Shown: positions 14,540-20,666 of the stretch, one piece after another
Numbering within the stretch: position 1 is the stretch's first letter
How the letters are laid out: every line of letters begins with the position of its first letter
Source of the DNA: a virus
Reading direction: 5' to 3' (one strand)
DNA: 40,995 nt
IMG/VR virus record: IMGVR_UViG_3300003321_000292
Location: 1 to 40,995 of that record
Position numbers and translations under genes: made by a program
Notes under the pieces: generated by a model
What the model was told of the DNA's origin: nothing
Seen by the model: only the letters and a program-made list of their open reading frames with translations
The model's database searches: none

Positions 14540-15470
14540 AATTGTCTCTCCTTTCTATCTCCGTTGACGATTCACCACAAACCAACGTCGGAACCATGCT
14601 CATGCAAGGCTGCATTGATTTAAGGTATTGACTAAAAAACTGCTCCCTTTGCTCAATTTTTGTTATGCCGTGTTTTCCCATGAGTAAAGCTAACTTACTG
14701 CATCCGACCATCAATTCCTCTGGGTAGCAATAAGATGGTTGAACGCGTGAAACTGATACGTATGATAAATAACTGTTGACTGTGCTTGTATTTGAATTTT
14801 GCTGTGTAATTTGCTGCTGCTGTAATTGCATGGAAGGATTAAACTCATCAGATTTTTTTCGTTTATCGAGTCTATAAGGAAAAAATAATAAATCGTTATT
14901 ATATTTTTGAATGAGGTGCATACAGGCAGAATTTAATTTGTCGGCAGGATAAGTTAGATATCCTGTTTTATAGATAAAATACGCGCATTCTTCGAGTAGA
15001 TATTTTTCAACATTTGTAATGTCGCCTTTATCAATATGGCTTTTTGCAACGTTTTGAACTTTGGCTTTGAAGCCCGAATCTTTTTCATAATGTTCTTTTA
15101 TTTTAATTTGTGCTTGTTGAAATTCTGGTTCAGCAAGAATATCTTTCCAGCGCACTATTTTGTAAGGAACTTTTAATTGCTTTAATATTTCTGCATTATC
15201 TCTGAGCCACTCGTCACCAGCGGCTTGTGCTTCTTCTTCTGTCGAATAATGCCGATGCAAATAATCTGCAACCATTATTTCAACATCTGTTATCTTATGC
15301 GTGTGTGAATTAATTAGATTTACAAACGATATTAAATCATTACCGGTTTGTTTCTCGTTACCCATACTAACGCCGAAAATCATTTTTATTTGTGATTTTA
15401 TGTTTCCGTAACCCTTAACAAATTTAGCTGTCTTTATCTCATCTTGTCCCACTTCTTCAGTGTCATTCAT
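14496..15470 (-). CDS. tRNA-dependent cyclodipeptide synthase-like protein
   Basis: 324 residues; ATG 15470 with AGGGG upstream. The first 190 residues follow the cyclodipeptide synthase pattern: a strand ending FGVSMGN with Ser35 where the family has its nucleophile (AlbC Ser37), ITDVEIMVADYLHRHY, EEEAQAAGDEWLRDN, YKIVRWKDILAEPEF, HYEKDSGFKAKVQ, then KYLLEE with Tyr157 and Glu161 (AlbC Tyr178 and Glu182), and a Tyr174-Pro175 pair as in the XYP subfamily. Known members use two aminoacyl-tRNAs to make a cyclic dipeptide. The C-terminal 130 residues (Gln-rich, then KLALLMGKHGITKIEQREQF) are extra. No tailoring enzyme gene adjoins it; a histidine kinase gene overlaps it. Confidence 0.68.
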   Translation of the reverse strand: MNDTEEVGQDEIKTAKFVKGYGNIKSQIKMIFGVSMGNEKQTGNDLISFVNLINSHTHKITDVEIMVADYLHRHYSTEEEAQAAGDEWLRDNAEILKQLKVPYKIVRWKDILAEPEFQQAQIKIKEHYEKDSGFKAKVQNVAKSHIDKGDITNVEKYLLEECAYFIYKTGYLTYPADKLNSACMHLIQKYNNDLLFFPYRLDKRKKSDEFNPSMQLQQQQITQQNSNTSTVNSYLSYVSVSRVQPSYCYPEELMVGCSKLALLMGKHGITKIEQREQFFSQYLKSMQPCMSMVPTLVCGESSTEIERRDNYVQGHRPKGVGVNN

Positions 15471-15552
15471 GTCTTGCCCCTTTTGCTTTAGTTTTTAAAC
15501 ATGAAGTATCCTTCTCTTATTGTCCCTATTTTTATGCCCGTAAAATTAAATT

Positions 15553-15756
15553 TTAATCTACCTCGTCTCCTGTTACCCTTGTTAGCCTGGTTTTCTTATT
15601 AAATACAGTTGTGTACATCAAATTAATAGATTGCCTCAGTATATCGCTTTGGCTTTTATTTTTCGTTTCACTCAGTTCTTTTAGCTGTCCGTGCAAGTCT
15701 GGTGAAACATCAACCGTTACTCTATAAAAAGGTTTTTTATCTTCGTGCGGTTGCAT
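15553..15756 (-). CDS. Ribbon-helix-helix transcriptional regulator
   Basis: 67 residues. FYRVTVDVSPDLHGQLKELS forms the beta strand and first helix, and NKSQSDILRQSINLMY the second helix, of an Arc/CopG-like DNA-binding dimer. It begins 39 bp from a perfect 16-bp palindrome at 15795-15810 that overlaps its -10 box, so it should regulate itself and the divergent RNA. It heads the operon with the cyclodipeptide-synthase-like gene (82-bp gap) and the kinase. C-terminal tail TRVTGDEVD resembles the end of the CII-like protein. Confidence 0.75.
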   Translation of the reverse strand: MQPHEDKKPFYRVTVDVSPDLHGQLKELSETKNKSQSDILRQSINLMYTTVFNKKTRLTRVTGDEVD

Positions 15757-15778
15757 TGTAACGACCCCCTTATTTCAG

Positions 15779-15826
15779 TTTACATGTCTTTTATTGTATT
15801 GTACAATACAGACAACAAACAATCAA
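15779..15826. promoter_or_regulatory. Overlapping divergent promoters with a palindromic operator
   Basis: Plus strand: TTTACA (15779-15784), 17 bp, TACAAT (15802-15807), start near 15814, just before the tRNA-like RNA. Minus strand: TTGATT (15826-15821), 17 bp, TACAAT (15803-15798), start near 15791, for the ribbon-helix-helix gene. The perfect palindrome TGTATTGTACAATACA (15795-15810) covers both -10 boxes. One dimeric repressor bound here would switch off both directions; the neighbouring ribbon-helix-helix protein is the natural candidate. Confidence 0.65.
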
Positions 15827-15981
15827 GGGCGCATCGGCGTTGACAGTGAAACGCAAAAACTACTCCTTAGTTGAACGGGTGGATATTTACAGCTTTTAGA
15901 TTAATCATCTAAAAGCCCGATGAATATCAAAAAGGTTTTATAACCTAAAAGCCGCCAACCAGTGCAATTCTGGTATGCGCC
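15814..15981 (+). ncRNA. Structured tRNA-like RNA, undescribed
   Basis: GGCGCAT (15828-15834) pairs perfectly with ATGCGCC (15975-15981) as a 7-bp acceptor-like stem. A 5-bp hairpin ACCAG/CTGGT (15958-15974) with the 7-base loop TGCAATT directly abuts the 3' acceptor strand, exactly as a tRNA T arm does, keeping the G53-C61 pair and C56, A58. A D-arm-like hairpin (15837-15854) and a hairpin 15858-15872 follow the 5' strand. An 85-base insertion then folds into a long hairpin (15882-15928, 8 + 10 bp) and a short one (15933-15946), perhaps closed by 15878-15882 with 15952-15956. It is not a canonical tRNA: no normal anticodon loop, U55 is G, and no CCA. Confidence 0.6.
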
Positions 15982-15984
15982 ATA

Positions 15985-16006
15985 ATTTTGTTGACGTCAA
16001 CAAAAT
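15985..16006. promoter_or_regulatory. 22-bp perfect palindrome after the structured RNA
   Basis: Centred on TTGACGTCAA, perfect over 22 bp, then TGGTTTTT. As RNA it would form an 8-9 bp hairpin followed by a U-rich stretch, possibly terminating the tRNA-like RNA. As DNA it is an ideal dimer-binding operator in front of the small-gene module that begins at 16030. Both roles are possible. Confidence 0.55.
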
Positions 16007-16029
16007 GGTTTTTCAGTTTAGGGATTAAT

Positions 16030-16269
16030 ATGTTGATGAAAAAAATCAGATATTGTCTGATGAGAATATTTTTACTTTGGTTTTCTCTTTCTTTGTTAAC
16101 AATAGCATGGATAATCGTTGATTATTTCATAAAAGAGACAAGCGTAAATGTTTTCGTGACATTTGGGTTGGGTATAGGAATCTTTTTTTTGCATCATATT
16201 TTATTAACCATAATTGAAATTTTTTATAGCGGAAAAGAAAATCAAATAGTTGTTAACATTAATTTGTAA
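16030..16269 (+). CDS. Small membrane protein, first of the accessory module
   Basis: 79 residues from ATG 16030 (AGGG seven bases upstream); an upstream TTG start would lie inside the palindrome and is less likely. Two hydrophobic helices, IFLLWFSLSLLTIAWIIVDY and VTFGLGIGIFFLHHILLTII, with a basic N-terminus (MLMKKIRYCLMR). Inner-membrane protein of unknown function. Confidence 0.65.
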   Translation: MLMKKIRYCLMRIFLLWFSLSLLTIAWIIVDYFIKETSVNVFVTFGLGIGIFFLHHILLTIIEIFYSGKENQIVVNINL

Positions 16270-16283
16270 TTTAAGGAAGACAA

Positions 16284-16640
16284 ATGATATATGAGGGTTT
16301 TGTTTGCGCAAATTGCAATGATTTTCACAGAGAAAGAAACTTACATAAAATTAAAATCAAAACACAAGGATATTATTATTTGTCATTTGCTGACGAAATA
16401 AACAATCAACCTGTTTTTATTGGTGGTGTTTTTATTAAAGCATCCACATCTGATGAAGCTTACAGAAAAATTAAAGAATCTGAGTTAAGAGAAACAAGAG
16501 GTCAAATTCTTTTTTTTAGGCTCGAAACACACGACAAAATCCCATCGAAAAATTTTATTAACAGACTGCTATCAGAGCAAGAAGTTAAAAATCTTGTGCC
16601 TGATGCCAAAAGGATAGATGAAATAGAGGGATTGCAATGA
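16284..16640 (+). CDS. Unknown 118-residue protein
   Basis: Starts MIYEGFVCANCNDFHRER, a CxxC with a nearby His that could bind metal, followed by a beta-rich part (GYYYLSFADEINNQPVFIGG) and a helical tail with many Lys/Glu. Overlaps the next gene by 4 bp (ATGA). Soluble. Not recognised. Confidence 0.6.
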   Translation: MIYEGFVCANCNDFHRERNLHKIKIKTQGYYYLSFADEINNQPVFIGGVFIKASTSDEAYRKIKESELRETRGQILFFRLETHDKIPSKNFINRLLSEQEVKNLVPDAKRIDEIEGLQ

Positions 16641-17116
16641 GTGAAGACTGGAAAATTGACGGTAAAAAGCTTTGTGAGTTTGTTAATCAAAAGATAGACC
16701 ATCATGAAAACATGATAGCTATGGGAGGAGGTAGAGGCACTTCTGGAACTGCACACCATGTGGGGGCTTCCGGCGCGTACAGATGGATAGTACACGAATT
16801 TCATTTACAAACACTTTTTTCAGGCGATGACCCTTATATTTGCAGATGTGAGGCTTGTCAGAACTCGCGAACAACAAACCGTGACAAATTGTCACGAGTT
16901 GATGAGAAGGTAAACACCGATTGGCTTGAGATTAAAACCATAAGACCTGACTATGATGTATATGTGCTCATATCTAATGGGAAAGAGATTGCTATCGGTA
17001 AGCTTTTCCCTGGCGGTTATTTTCAATTACTAGGTGGACATACAGATTACCACATAGATGACCCAGTATTTAAAATTACGCACTGGATGCCATTACCGAA
17101 CTTACCAATTGATTAA
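16637..17116 (+). CDS. DUF551-containing phage protein
   Basis: 159 residues. The C-terminus VFKITHWMPLPNLPID matches the ITHWMPLP signature of DUF551, common in phage accessory genes. Residues about 30-60 hold GGGRGTSGTAHHVGASGAYR, a Gly/His-rich stretch, and CRCEACQNSR gives a possible metal site. The function of DUF551 is unknown. Coupled to the preceding gene. Confidence 0.7.
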   Translation: MSEDWKIDGKKLCEFVNQKIDHHENMIAMGGGRGTSGTAHHVGASGAYRWIVHEFHLQTLFSGDDPYICRCEACQNSRTTNRDKLSRVDEKVNTDWLEIKTIRPDYDVYVLISNGKEIAIGKLFPGGYFQLLGGHTDYHIDDPVFKITHWMPLPNLPID

Positions 17117-17127
17117 AAGGAGGATTT

Positions 17128-17376
17128 ATGGAAAACGGGAATGTTGGAATTTCGACGGAGGCTATTTGTTCTTGCCCTAAAGTTAGCAAAGTGCCTCATA
17201 AGCCGCCAGCCTTTTATAAGGCGGTCATTGAGAATTGTTATGAGTGTCAAGACGAAATATATGTATCTGAAGTCACAAGGGAATCGCGAGAAACACTTAA
17301 AAAGAATAATAAGGGTTTTAGAACATTATGCCTTGAATGCAGTGAAAAAGTATTGAGGGCGAGAGAAGCTAAATGA
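17128..17376 (+). CDS. Zinc-ribbon-like small protein A
   Basis: 82 residues, good AGGAGG ribosome site. ENCYECQDEIYVS and FRTLCLECSEKV provide two CxxC pairs 46 residues apart, as in a zinc ribbon. The next gene encodes a paralogue with the same two motifs, overlapping by 4 bp. Probably a nucleic-acid- or protein-binding accessory protein. Confidence 0.6.
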   Translation: MENGNVGISTEAICSCPKVSKVPHKPPAFYKAVIENCYECQDEIYVSEVTRESRETLKKNNKGFRTLCLECSEKVLRAREAK

Positions 17377-17633
17377 GAGATAAAAGGATTTACATGATTA
17401 ACGGTCACAAGATTTCAGACGTGAAGCCGGAACAGATAGAAAGGCAAAGCGTAGTTATCGAAAATTGTCAAGAGTGCGATACAAAAATTTATCTCACTCA
17501 GCAAAAAATAGACATCAGAACAATCGCGCAGAATCAAAATGATGATGCAATCACTCTTTGTTGGTCATGTGCGACAGAATTTGTCAAGAAAGAACATCAA
17601 AAATTATCAGAAATTCATTTGGGCGGTGCATAA
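17373..17633 (+). CDS. Zinc-ribbon-like small protein B, paralogue of A
   Basis: 86 residues. IENCQECDTKIYLTQQK and AITLCWSCATEFVKK align with the two Cys pairs of the upstream protein (IENCYECQDEIYV, TLCLECSEKV). The pair therefore arose by tandem duplication and then diverged. Function unknown. Confidence 0.6.
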   Translation: MRDKRIYMINGHKISDVKPEQIERQSVVIENCQECDTKIYLTQQKIDIRTIAQNQNDDAITLCWSCATEFVKKEHQKLSEIHLGGA

Positions 17634-17693
17634 TGGTCACAAGCATACGCCCGTTTGTTTGTGTCCAGTTTGGGCAGTTTTGGAGTTTTTCAC

Positions 17694-17870
17694 ATGGAAG
17701 AAGGACGGATAAAAGGGACGGATATTGTCAAAAGATTTTTGAGAACAGTGAGCGCAACACGAATTAATAAAAATGACTGGGATGAAAAAAATACGTCAAT
17801 ATCTAAACATATTGTGATTGGTCAGATTGATGGTGAGTTATGGGTATATCGGATAAAGGAGAATTTATGA
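17694..17870 (+). CDS. Unknown 58-residue protein
   Basis: ATG 17694 after TTGGAG, MEEGRIKGTDIVKRFLRTVS, ending GQIDGELWVYRIKENL. A competing 44-residue frame from ATG 17632 overlaps, but has less natural composition. The stop overlaps the next ATG (ATGA). Function unknown. Confidence 0.45.
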   Translation: MEEGRIKGTDIVKRFLRTVSATRINKNDWDEKNTSISKHIVIGQIDGELWVYRIKENL

Positions 17871-18160
17871 AAGGAATCACAACCAAATACGCGGATGATG
17901 TAAGAGAGAATGTTAATTTGTTAGCAGAGGACTTATTAAAAGTGACACAAGTATTTTTTGAGTTAGCACATAAAAAATATGCGCATTACGATATAAATTT
18001 TATTGTTGATACTGGTTTCTCTGCGTTTGCACATGCAACGGGTCATTTTGCAAATAATTCAATAAGAAGATTTTCATCAAGCGATGAGCAATTTCAACGA
18101 ATAAAAAGAAAAGCAATTAAAGCTATGGTGCAAACATTAGAGGAGCATCTCGGTGAATGA
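17867..18160 (+). CDS. Unknown 97-residue helical protein
   Basis: ATG 17867 with AAGGAG. Helical, with VRENVNLLAEDLLKVTQVFF, then FSAFAHATGHFANNSIRRFS and a basic amphipathic end QRIKRKAIKAMVQTLEEHL. No membrane segment. Coupled to both neighbours by overlaps. Not recognised. Confidence 0.6.
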   Translation: MKGITTKYADDVRENVNLLAEDLLKVTQVFFELAHKKYAHYDINFIVDTGFSAFAHATGHFANNSIRRFSSSDEQFQRIKRKAIKAMVQTLEEHLGE

Positions 18161-18524
18161 AAATATCTCATATTACAAGTTACACGATAAAGAAGTTGTT
18201 CGATGTACATTTGAAGAATATGCTCAACAAAACAAACATCAAAAAATTGTTAAGCAAGAAGAAATAAGCGATTTATTTTTAAGCACTGTATTTTTTGGAA
18301 CAAGTTTCTCTGATGGTTGTTTCTTTGAATCAATTCTTTTTGATGAAAATTTTAATAATAAGGAAATAAGCAAAGCATTATTATGTGTCAGATATTCAAC
18401 ATATAAAGAAGCTGAAGAAGGTCACAAGGCAATTGTTAAAAAAATAAAAGGTTGGATTGATGAAAATGGATTATTGGCAGTAAAAGACTTTTTAAGAGAC
18501 AAATTCTTACATGGTGAAAAATAA
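18153..18524 (+). CDS. Unknown 123-residue protein
   Basis: GTG start at 18153 after GAGGAG, overlapping the previous gene by 8 bp. Contains FFGTSFSDGCFFESILFDEN and a repeat-free Lys/Glu C-terminus (KGWIDENGLLAVKDFLRDKF). Its stop overlaps the next ATG as TAATG. Soluble, not recognised. Confidence 0.6.
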   Translation: MNENISYYKLHDKEVVRCTFEEYAQQNKHQKIVKQEEISDLFLSTVFFGTSFSDGCFFESILFDENFNNKEISKALLCVRYSTYKEAEEGHKAIVKKIKGWIDENGLLAVKDFLRDKFLHGEK

Positions 18525-18658
18525 TGGAGATTATTATTTTTTGTGCAATTGTTTGGTTGATTGGTGAAGCTATTGATATTCGTAAAACTTTAAAGTCAAT
18601 TGATTCCAGTATGTCATATATTAGAGAGAGCATTCGTGAAGCAAAGGAGGAAAAATGA
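18524..18658 (+). CDS. Single-span membrane microprotein
   Basis: 44 residues. MEIIIFCAIVWLIGEAIDI is one membrane helix; the rest (KTLKSIDSSMSYIRESIREA) is an amphipathic helix. It overlaps both neighbours (TAATG and ATGA), typical of an operon gene. Function unknown. Confidence 0.55.
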   Translation: MEIIIFCAIVWLIGEAIDIRKTLKSIDSSMSYIRESIREAKEEK

Positions 18659-18909
18659 CAATTTATTTGGGAAGTCTTGCCGATTACATAGCTCTATTTT
18701 CAATGGGGGTTACTGTTGCTATTACATATAAAATACTTAAATTTGTATTAAAGATTGACGAAAAAATGACGTTTATTGAAGCTGCAACAAATGCACATGA
18801 GATTACTTATAAAATAGTAATTGAAAATCAAGAGGAAATTATCAGAGACTTAAAATTAAAAATTGAGGGTCTTACTATTAATCAAGGAGAGGTGAAAAAA
18901 TGGAACTGA
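18655..18909 (+). CDS. Membrane-anchored coiled-coil protein
   Basis: 84 residues with AAGGAGG ribosome site. YIALFSMGVTVAITYKILKF is a membrane span near the N-terminus; from residue 35 the chain is a polar helix (EITYKIVIENQEEIIRDLKL). The layout, a membrane anchor plus cytosolic coil, repeats that of the preceding gene. Confidence 0.55.
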   Translation: MTIYLGSLADYIALFSMGVTVAITYKILKFVLKIDEKMTFIEAATNAHEITYKIVIENQEEIIRDLKLKIEGLTINQGEVKKWN

Positions 18910-19196
18910 AAAAAGTTCGTCCAACAGATGAGCAATTAGATGAAATCATCATTGATATTTGCCAGAGAATTGAAAATACAATGATTAATTGTATCAGAAT
19001 CTATCGGCATTATGACATTGAACCTGTACATCTTAGAACATGTATTTTACAGACTTTTGTTATTTCACATTTAGGTCATATCATTCGTGAATCACTTTGG
19101 AATGAGCAGCCAGAAAAACTTTGTGATTCATTTATGGAACACCTAAATCATAACCTTAGAGGCGCATTATCTACTCTAAAACCTACCATTAATTGA
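18900..19196 (+). CDS. Unknown 98-residue helical protein
   Basis: MELKKVRPTDEQLDEIIIDI, then CQRIENTMINCIRIYRHYDI and TFVISHLGHIIRESLW. Helical and soluble, rich in Ile, His and Cys. Overlaps the upstream gene by 10 bp. Not recognised. Confidence 0.55.
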   Translation: MELKKVRPTDEQLDEIIIDICQRIENTMINCIRIYRHYDIEPVHLRTCILQTFVISHLGHIIRESLWNEQPEKLCDSFMEHLNHNLRGALSTLKPTIN

Positions 19197-19202
19197 GAGA
19201 TT

Positions 19203-19373
19203 ATGAAAAAACCAGAATTTACATTTGAACAAGAAGCATATATCTGCGAAATTATAGGAGATTGGTATTTTATTTGGGACAACAGACTTGTTGATTATGA
19301 AAAGAAAATACATAGATTAGCTTTTGCAAAAGAAACTTTAAAAAGAATGTTATTTGACAAAGACTGGGAGTAA
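19203..19373 (+). CDS. Unknown 56-residue acidic protein
   Basis: MKKPEFTFEQEAYICEIIGD, an aromatic centre WYFIWDNRLVDYEKKIHR and an amphipathic end. It lies 6 bp after the preceding stop. Too short for family recognition. Confidence 0.5.
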   Translation: MKKPEFTFEQEAYICEIIGDWYFIWDNRLVDYEKKIHRLAFAKETLKRMLFDKDWE

Positions 19374-19375
19374 CT

Positions 19376-19465
19376 ATGGGATGGCCTGAATGTATTTCAC
19401 TCTGCGTTTTATGTATTTGTTGTGCTGCTATGATAATCGTTTCTATTTGGAGAGGTACTAAATAA
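19376..19465 (+). CDS. WPE microprotein 1
   Basis: 29 residues: MGWPECISLCVLCIC then a hydrophobic helix to SIWRGTK. The next frame, starting in its stop codon (TAATG), encodes the similar MSWPEAIS protein. Conserved W-P-E start, Cys-rich membrane helix and tandem arrangement make both likely real. Confidence 0.5.
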   Translation: MGWPECISLCVLCICCAAMIIVSIWRGTK

Positions 19466-19557
19466 TGAGTTGGCCTGAAGCAATTTCTAATATTGTAGAT
19501 GCTATTTGTACATGTATTGTTTGTGTTGCACTGATTTATTTTTTCACTAAGGATTAA
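19465..19557 (+). CDS. WPE microprotein 2, paralogue of 1
   Basis: 30 residues: MSWPEAISNIVDAIC followed by a Cys-containing membrane helix (TCIVCVALIYFFTKD). Shares the WPExIS start and Cys-rich helix with the upstream microprotein. Inner-membrane peptides of this size can modulate transporters or act as toxins; no function is assigned. Confidence 0.5.
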   Translation: MSWPEAISNIVDAICTCIVCVALIYFFTKD

Positions 19558-19562
19558 TCAAA

Positions 19563-20246
19563 ATGATTGAAACACGCCAAAAATATATTGCTTACTATAG
19601 AGTAAGTACAGATAAGCAAGGAGCGCGTGGTCTTGGAATGGAAAGTCAGAAAATAATGGTAGAAGATTATGTCAAAAGCGTTAATGGGGAAATAATTAAT
19701 ACACATTATGAAGTTATCAGCGGAAAAAGAAATGATAGAAAAGGCATTCTCTTAGCACTTCAAGAATGCAAAAAAACAGGTGCTATTCTCGCAGTTGCAA
19801 AGTTGGATAGACTTGCAAGAGATGTGTTATTTATTGCACAGCTTGTTAAATCAAAGATTAAGTTTGTACCTGTAGAAAGCCCACATATTGATAAAAATTT
19901 TATACACATGCGCGCTGTGTTTTCAGAAATGGAAACAGATTTTATATCAGCACGCACAAAAGCCGCATTAAATGTATTAAAATCTCGTGGCGTCAAATTA
20001 GGCAGTCCAAAAATTAAACAATTAAATGAAATTCTTAAGGAAAATTCTCGTAAATTTATCGAGCAAATATCGCCTATAATTACAGACCTACAATTAAATG
20101 GCTATAATTCTCAAAGGAAGTTAGCAAAAGAACTGACTCGACTTAAAATTAAAACACCGAAAGGACGTGACACATGGGGAAAAACACAAATCACGCGCGT
20201 ATTAAAGGGCTTAAAAACGGAGATATCATCTCACTTGGTGAGTTAG
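19563..20246 (+). CDS. Small serine recombinase (resolvase/invertase)
   Basis: 227 residues. YYRVSTDKQ places the catalytic Ser at residue 15, and AKLDRLARD, together with an arm helix near MRAVFSEMETDFISARTKAA, completes the catalytic domain (residues 1-150). The remainder has helix-turn-helix-like QRKLAKELTRLKIKTPKGRD and GKTQITRVLKGLK. The size is that of resolvases, not of large serine integrases. It may resolve plasmid multimers, invert a segment, or mobilise the accessory module. Confidence 0.9.
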   Translation: MIETRQKYIAYYRVSTDKQGARGLGMESQKIMVEDYVKSVNGEIINTHYEVISGKRNDRKGILLALQECKKTGAILAVAKLDRLARDVLFIAQLVKSKIKFVPVESPHIDKNFIHMRAVFSEMETDFISARTKAALNVLKSRGVKLGSPKIKQLNEILKENSRKFIEQISPIITDLQLNGYNSQRKLAKELTRLKIKTPKGRDTWGKTQITRVLKGLKTEISSHLVS

Positions 20247-20425
20247 ATTACGTTACCGTAACGACCGCTGAAAAGCTTTTAAAACGCACTACAGTACACA
20301 TCAGACGATATATTGCTGATGGGTTATTGCCTGCAAAACGCATTGGCAAAATGTGGCTTATTTCCCTTGAAGATATCGTCAATTTCAAACCCCCCCACAT
20401 AGGCAGGCCCTACTCAAAAAATTAA
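20174..20425 (+). CDS. Excisionase-like MerR-type helix-turn-helix protein
   Basis: 83 residues, overlapping the recombinase gene by 73 bp. DYVTVTTAEKLLKRTTVHIR and RYIADGLLPAKRIGKMWLIS form the winged helix-turn-helix seen in excisionases and small DNA-binding accessory proteins. It is likely a directionality or regulatory partner of the recombinase. The start is uncertain: ATG 20174 or a downstream site. Confidence 0.75.
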   Translation: MGKNTNHARIKGLKNGDIISLGELDYVTVTTAEKLLKRTTVHIRRYIADGLLPAKRIGKMWLISLEDIVNFKPPHIGRPYSKN

Positions 20426-20464
20426 TCTTTTTATTCCCATTTTTGAAAAACTGTACTATACTCA

Positions 20465-20498
20465 TAATTAAGAGGTTCGATATCGAACTACTTAATTA
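20465..20498. promoter_or_regulatory. 34-bp near-perfect palindrome (operator)
   Basis: Core GTTCGATATCGAAC (20475-20488) is a perfect 14-bp palindrome. Outer arms TAATTAAG (20465-20472) and CTTAATTA (20491-20498) are also complementary, leaving only a 2-base mismatch on each side. A TATACT hexamer (20457-20462) just upstream may be the -10 box. It starts a second group of small genes; binder unknown, perhaps the excisionase-like protein. Confidence 0.6.
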
Positions 20499-20510
20499 AG
20501 GGGAAGTGCC

Positions 20511-20648
20511 ATGAACAAAAAAGAAATTAGAGTTGTGATGAAAGAATTAATTGATAAATACACTTATTTTAGAAATGAATGGATTAAACGCAACAACACA
20601 TCTAGCGGTTTTGATGATTGGTTTTTTAATAAAATTTTAAAAGGATAA
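20511..20648 (+). CDS. Unknown 45-residue protein
   Basis: MNKKEIRVVMKELIDKYTYF, then RNEWIKRNNTSSGFDDWFFN. Amphipathic, Lys-rich. First gene after the palindromic operator, with ribosome site AAGGGGAAG. Not recognised. Confidence 0.5.
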   Translation: MNKKEIRVVMKELIDKYTYFRNEWIKRNNTSSGFDDWFFNKILKG

Positions 20649-20666
20649 TAAGTAGGAGTAGCAACA

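Noticed and set aside
15827-15981. Canonical tRNA gene
   Set aside because: Acceptor and T-arm geometry fit, but there is no normal seven-base anticodon loop with U33, the D-loop lacks GG, U55 is G, an 85-base insertion is present and no CCA follows. Reported as a tRNA-like RNA instead.
15988-16029. Upstream TTG start for the first accessory membrane protein
   Set aside because: It lies within the 22-bp palindrome and lacks a ribosome site; ATG 16030 has AGGG at proper distance.
17632-17766. 44-residue frame from ATG 17632
   Set aside because: It overlaps the 58-residue frame at 17694-17870, has skewed composition and no coupling to the next gene, while the competitor ends in an ATGA overlap.
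19563-20246. Phage integrase of the large serine type
   Set aside because: At 227 residues it lacks the long C-terminal domains of large serine integrases, and the element carries Rep and ParAB, so resolvase/invertase fits better.
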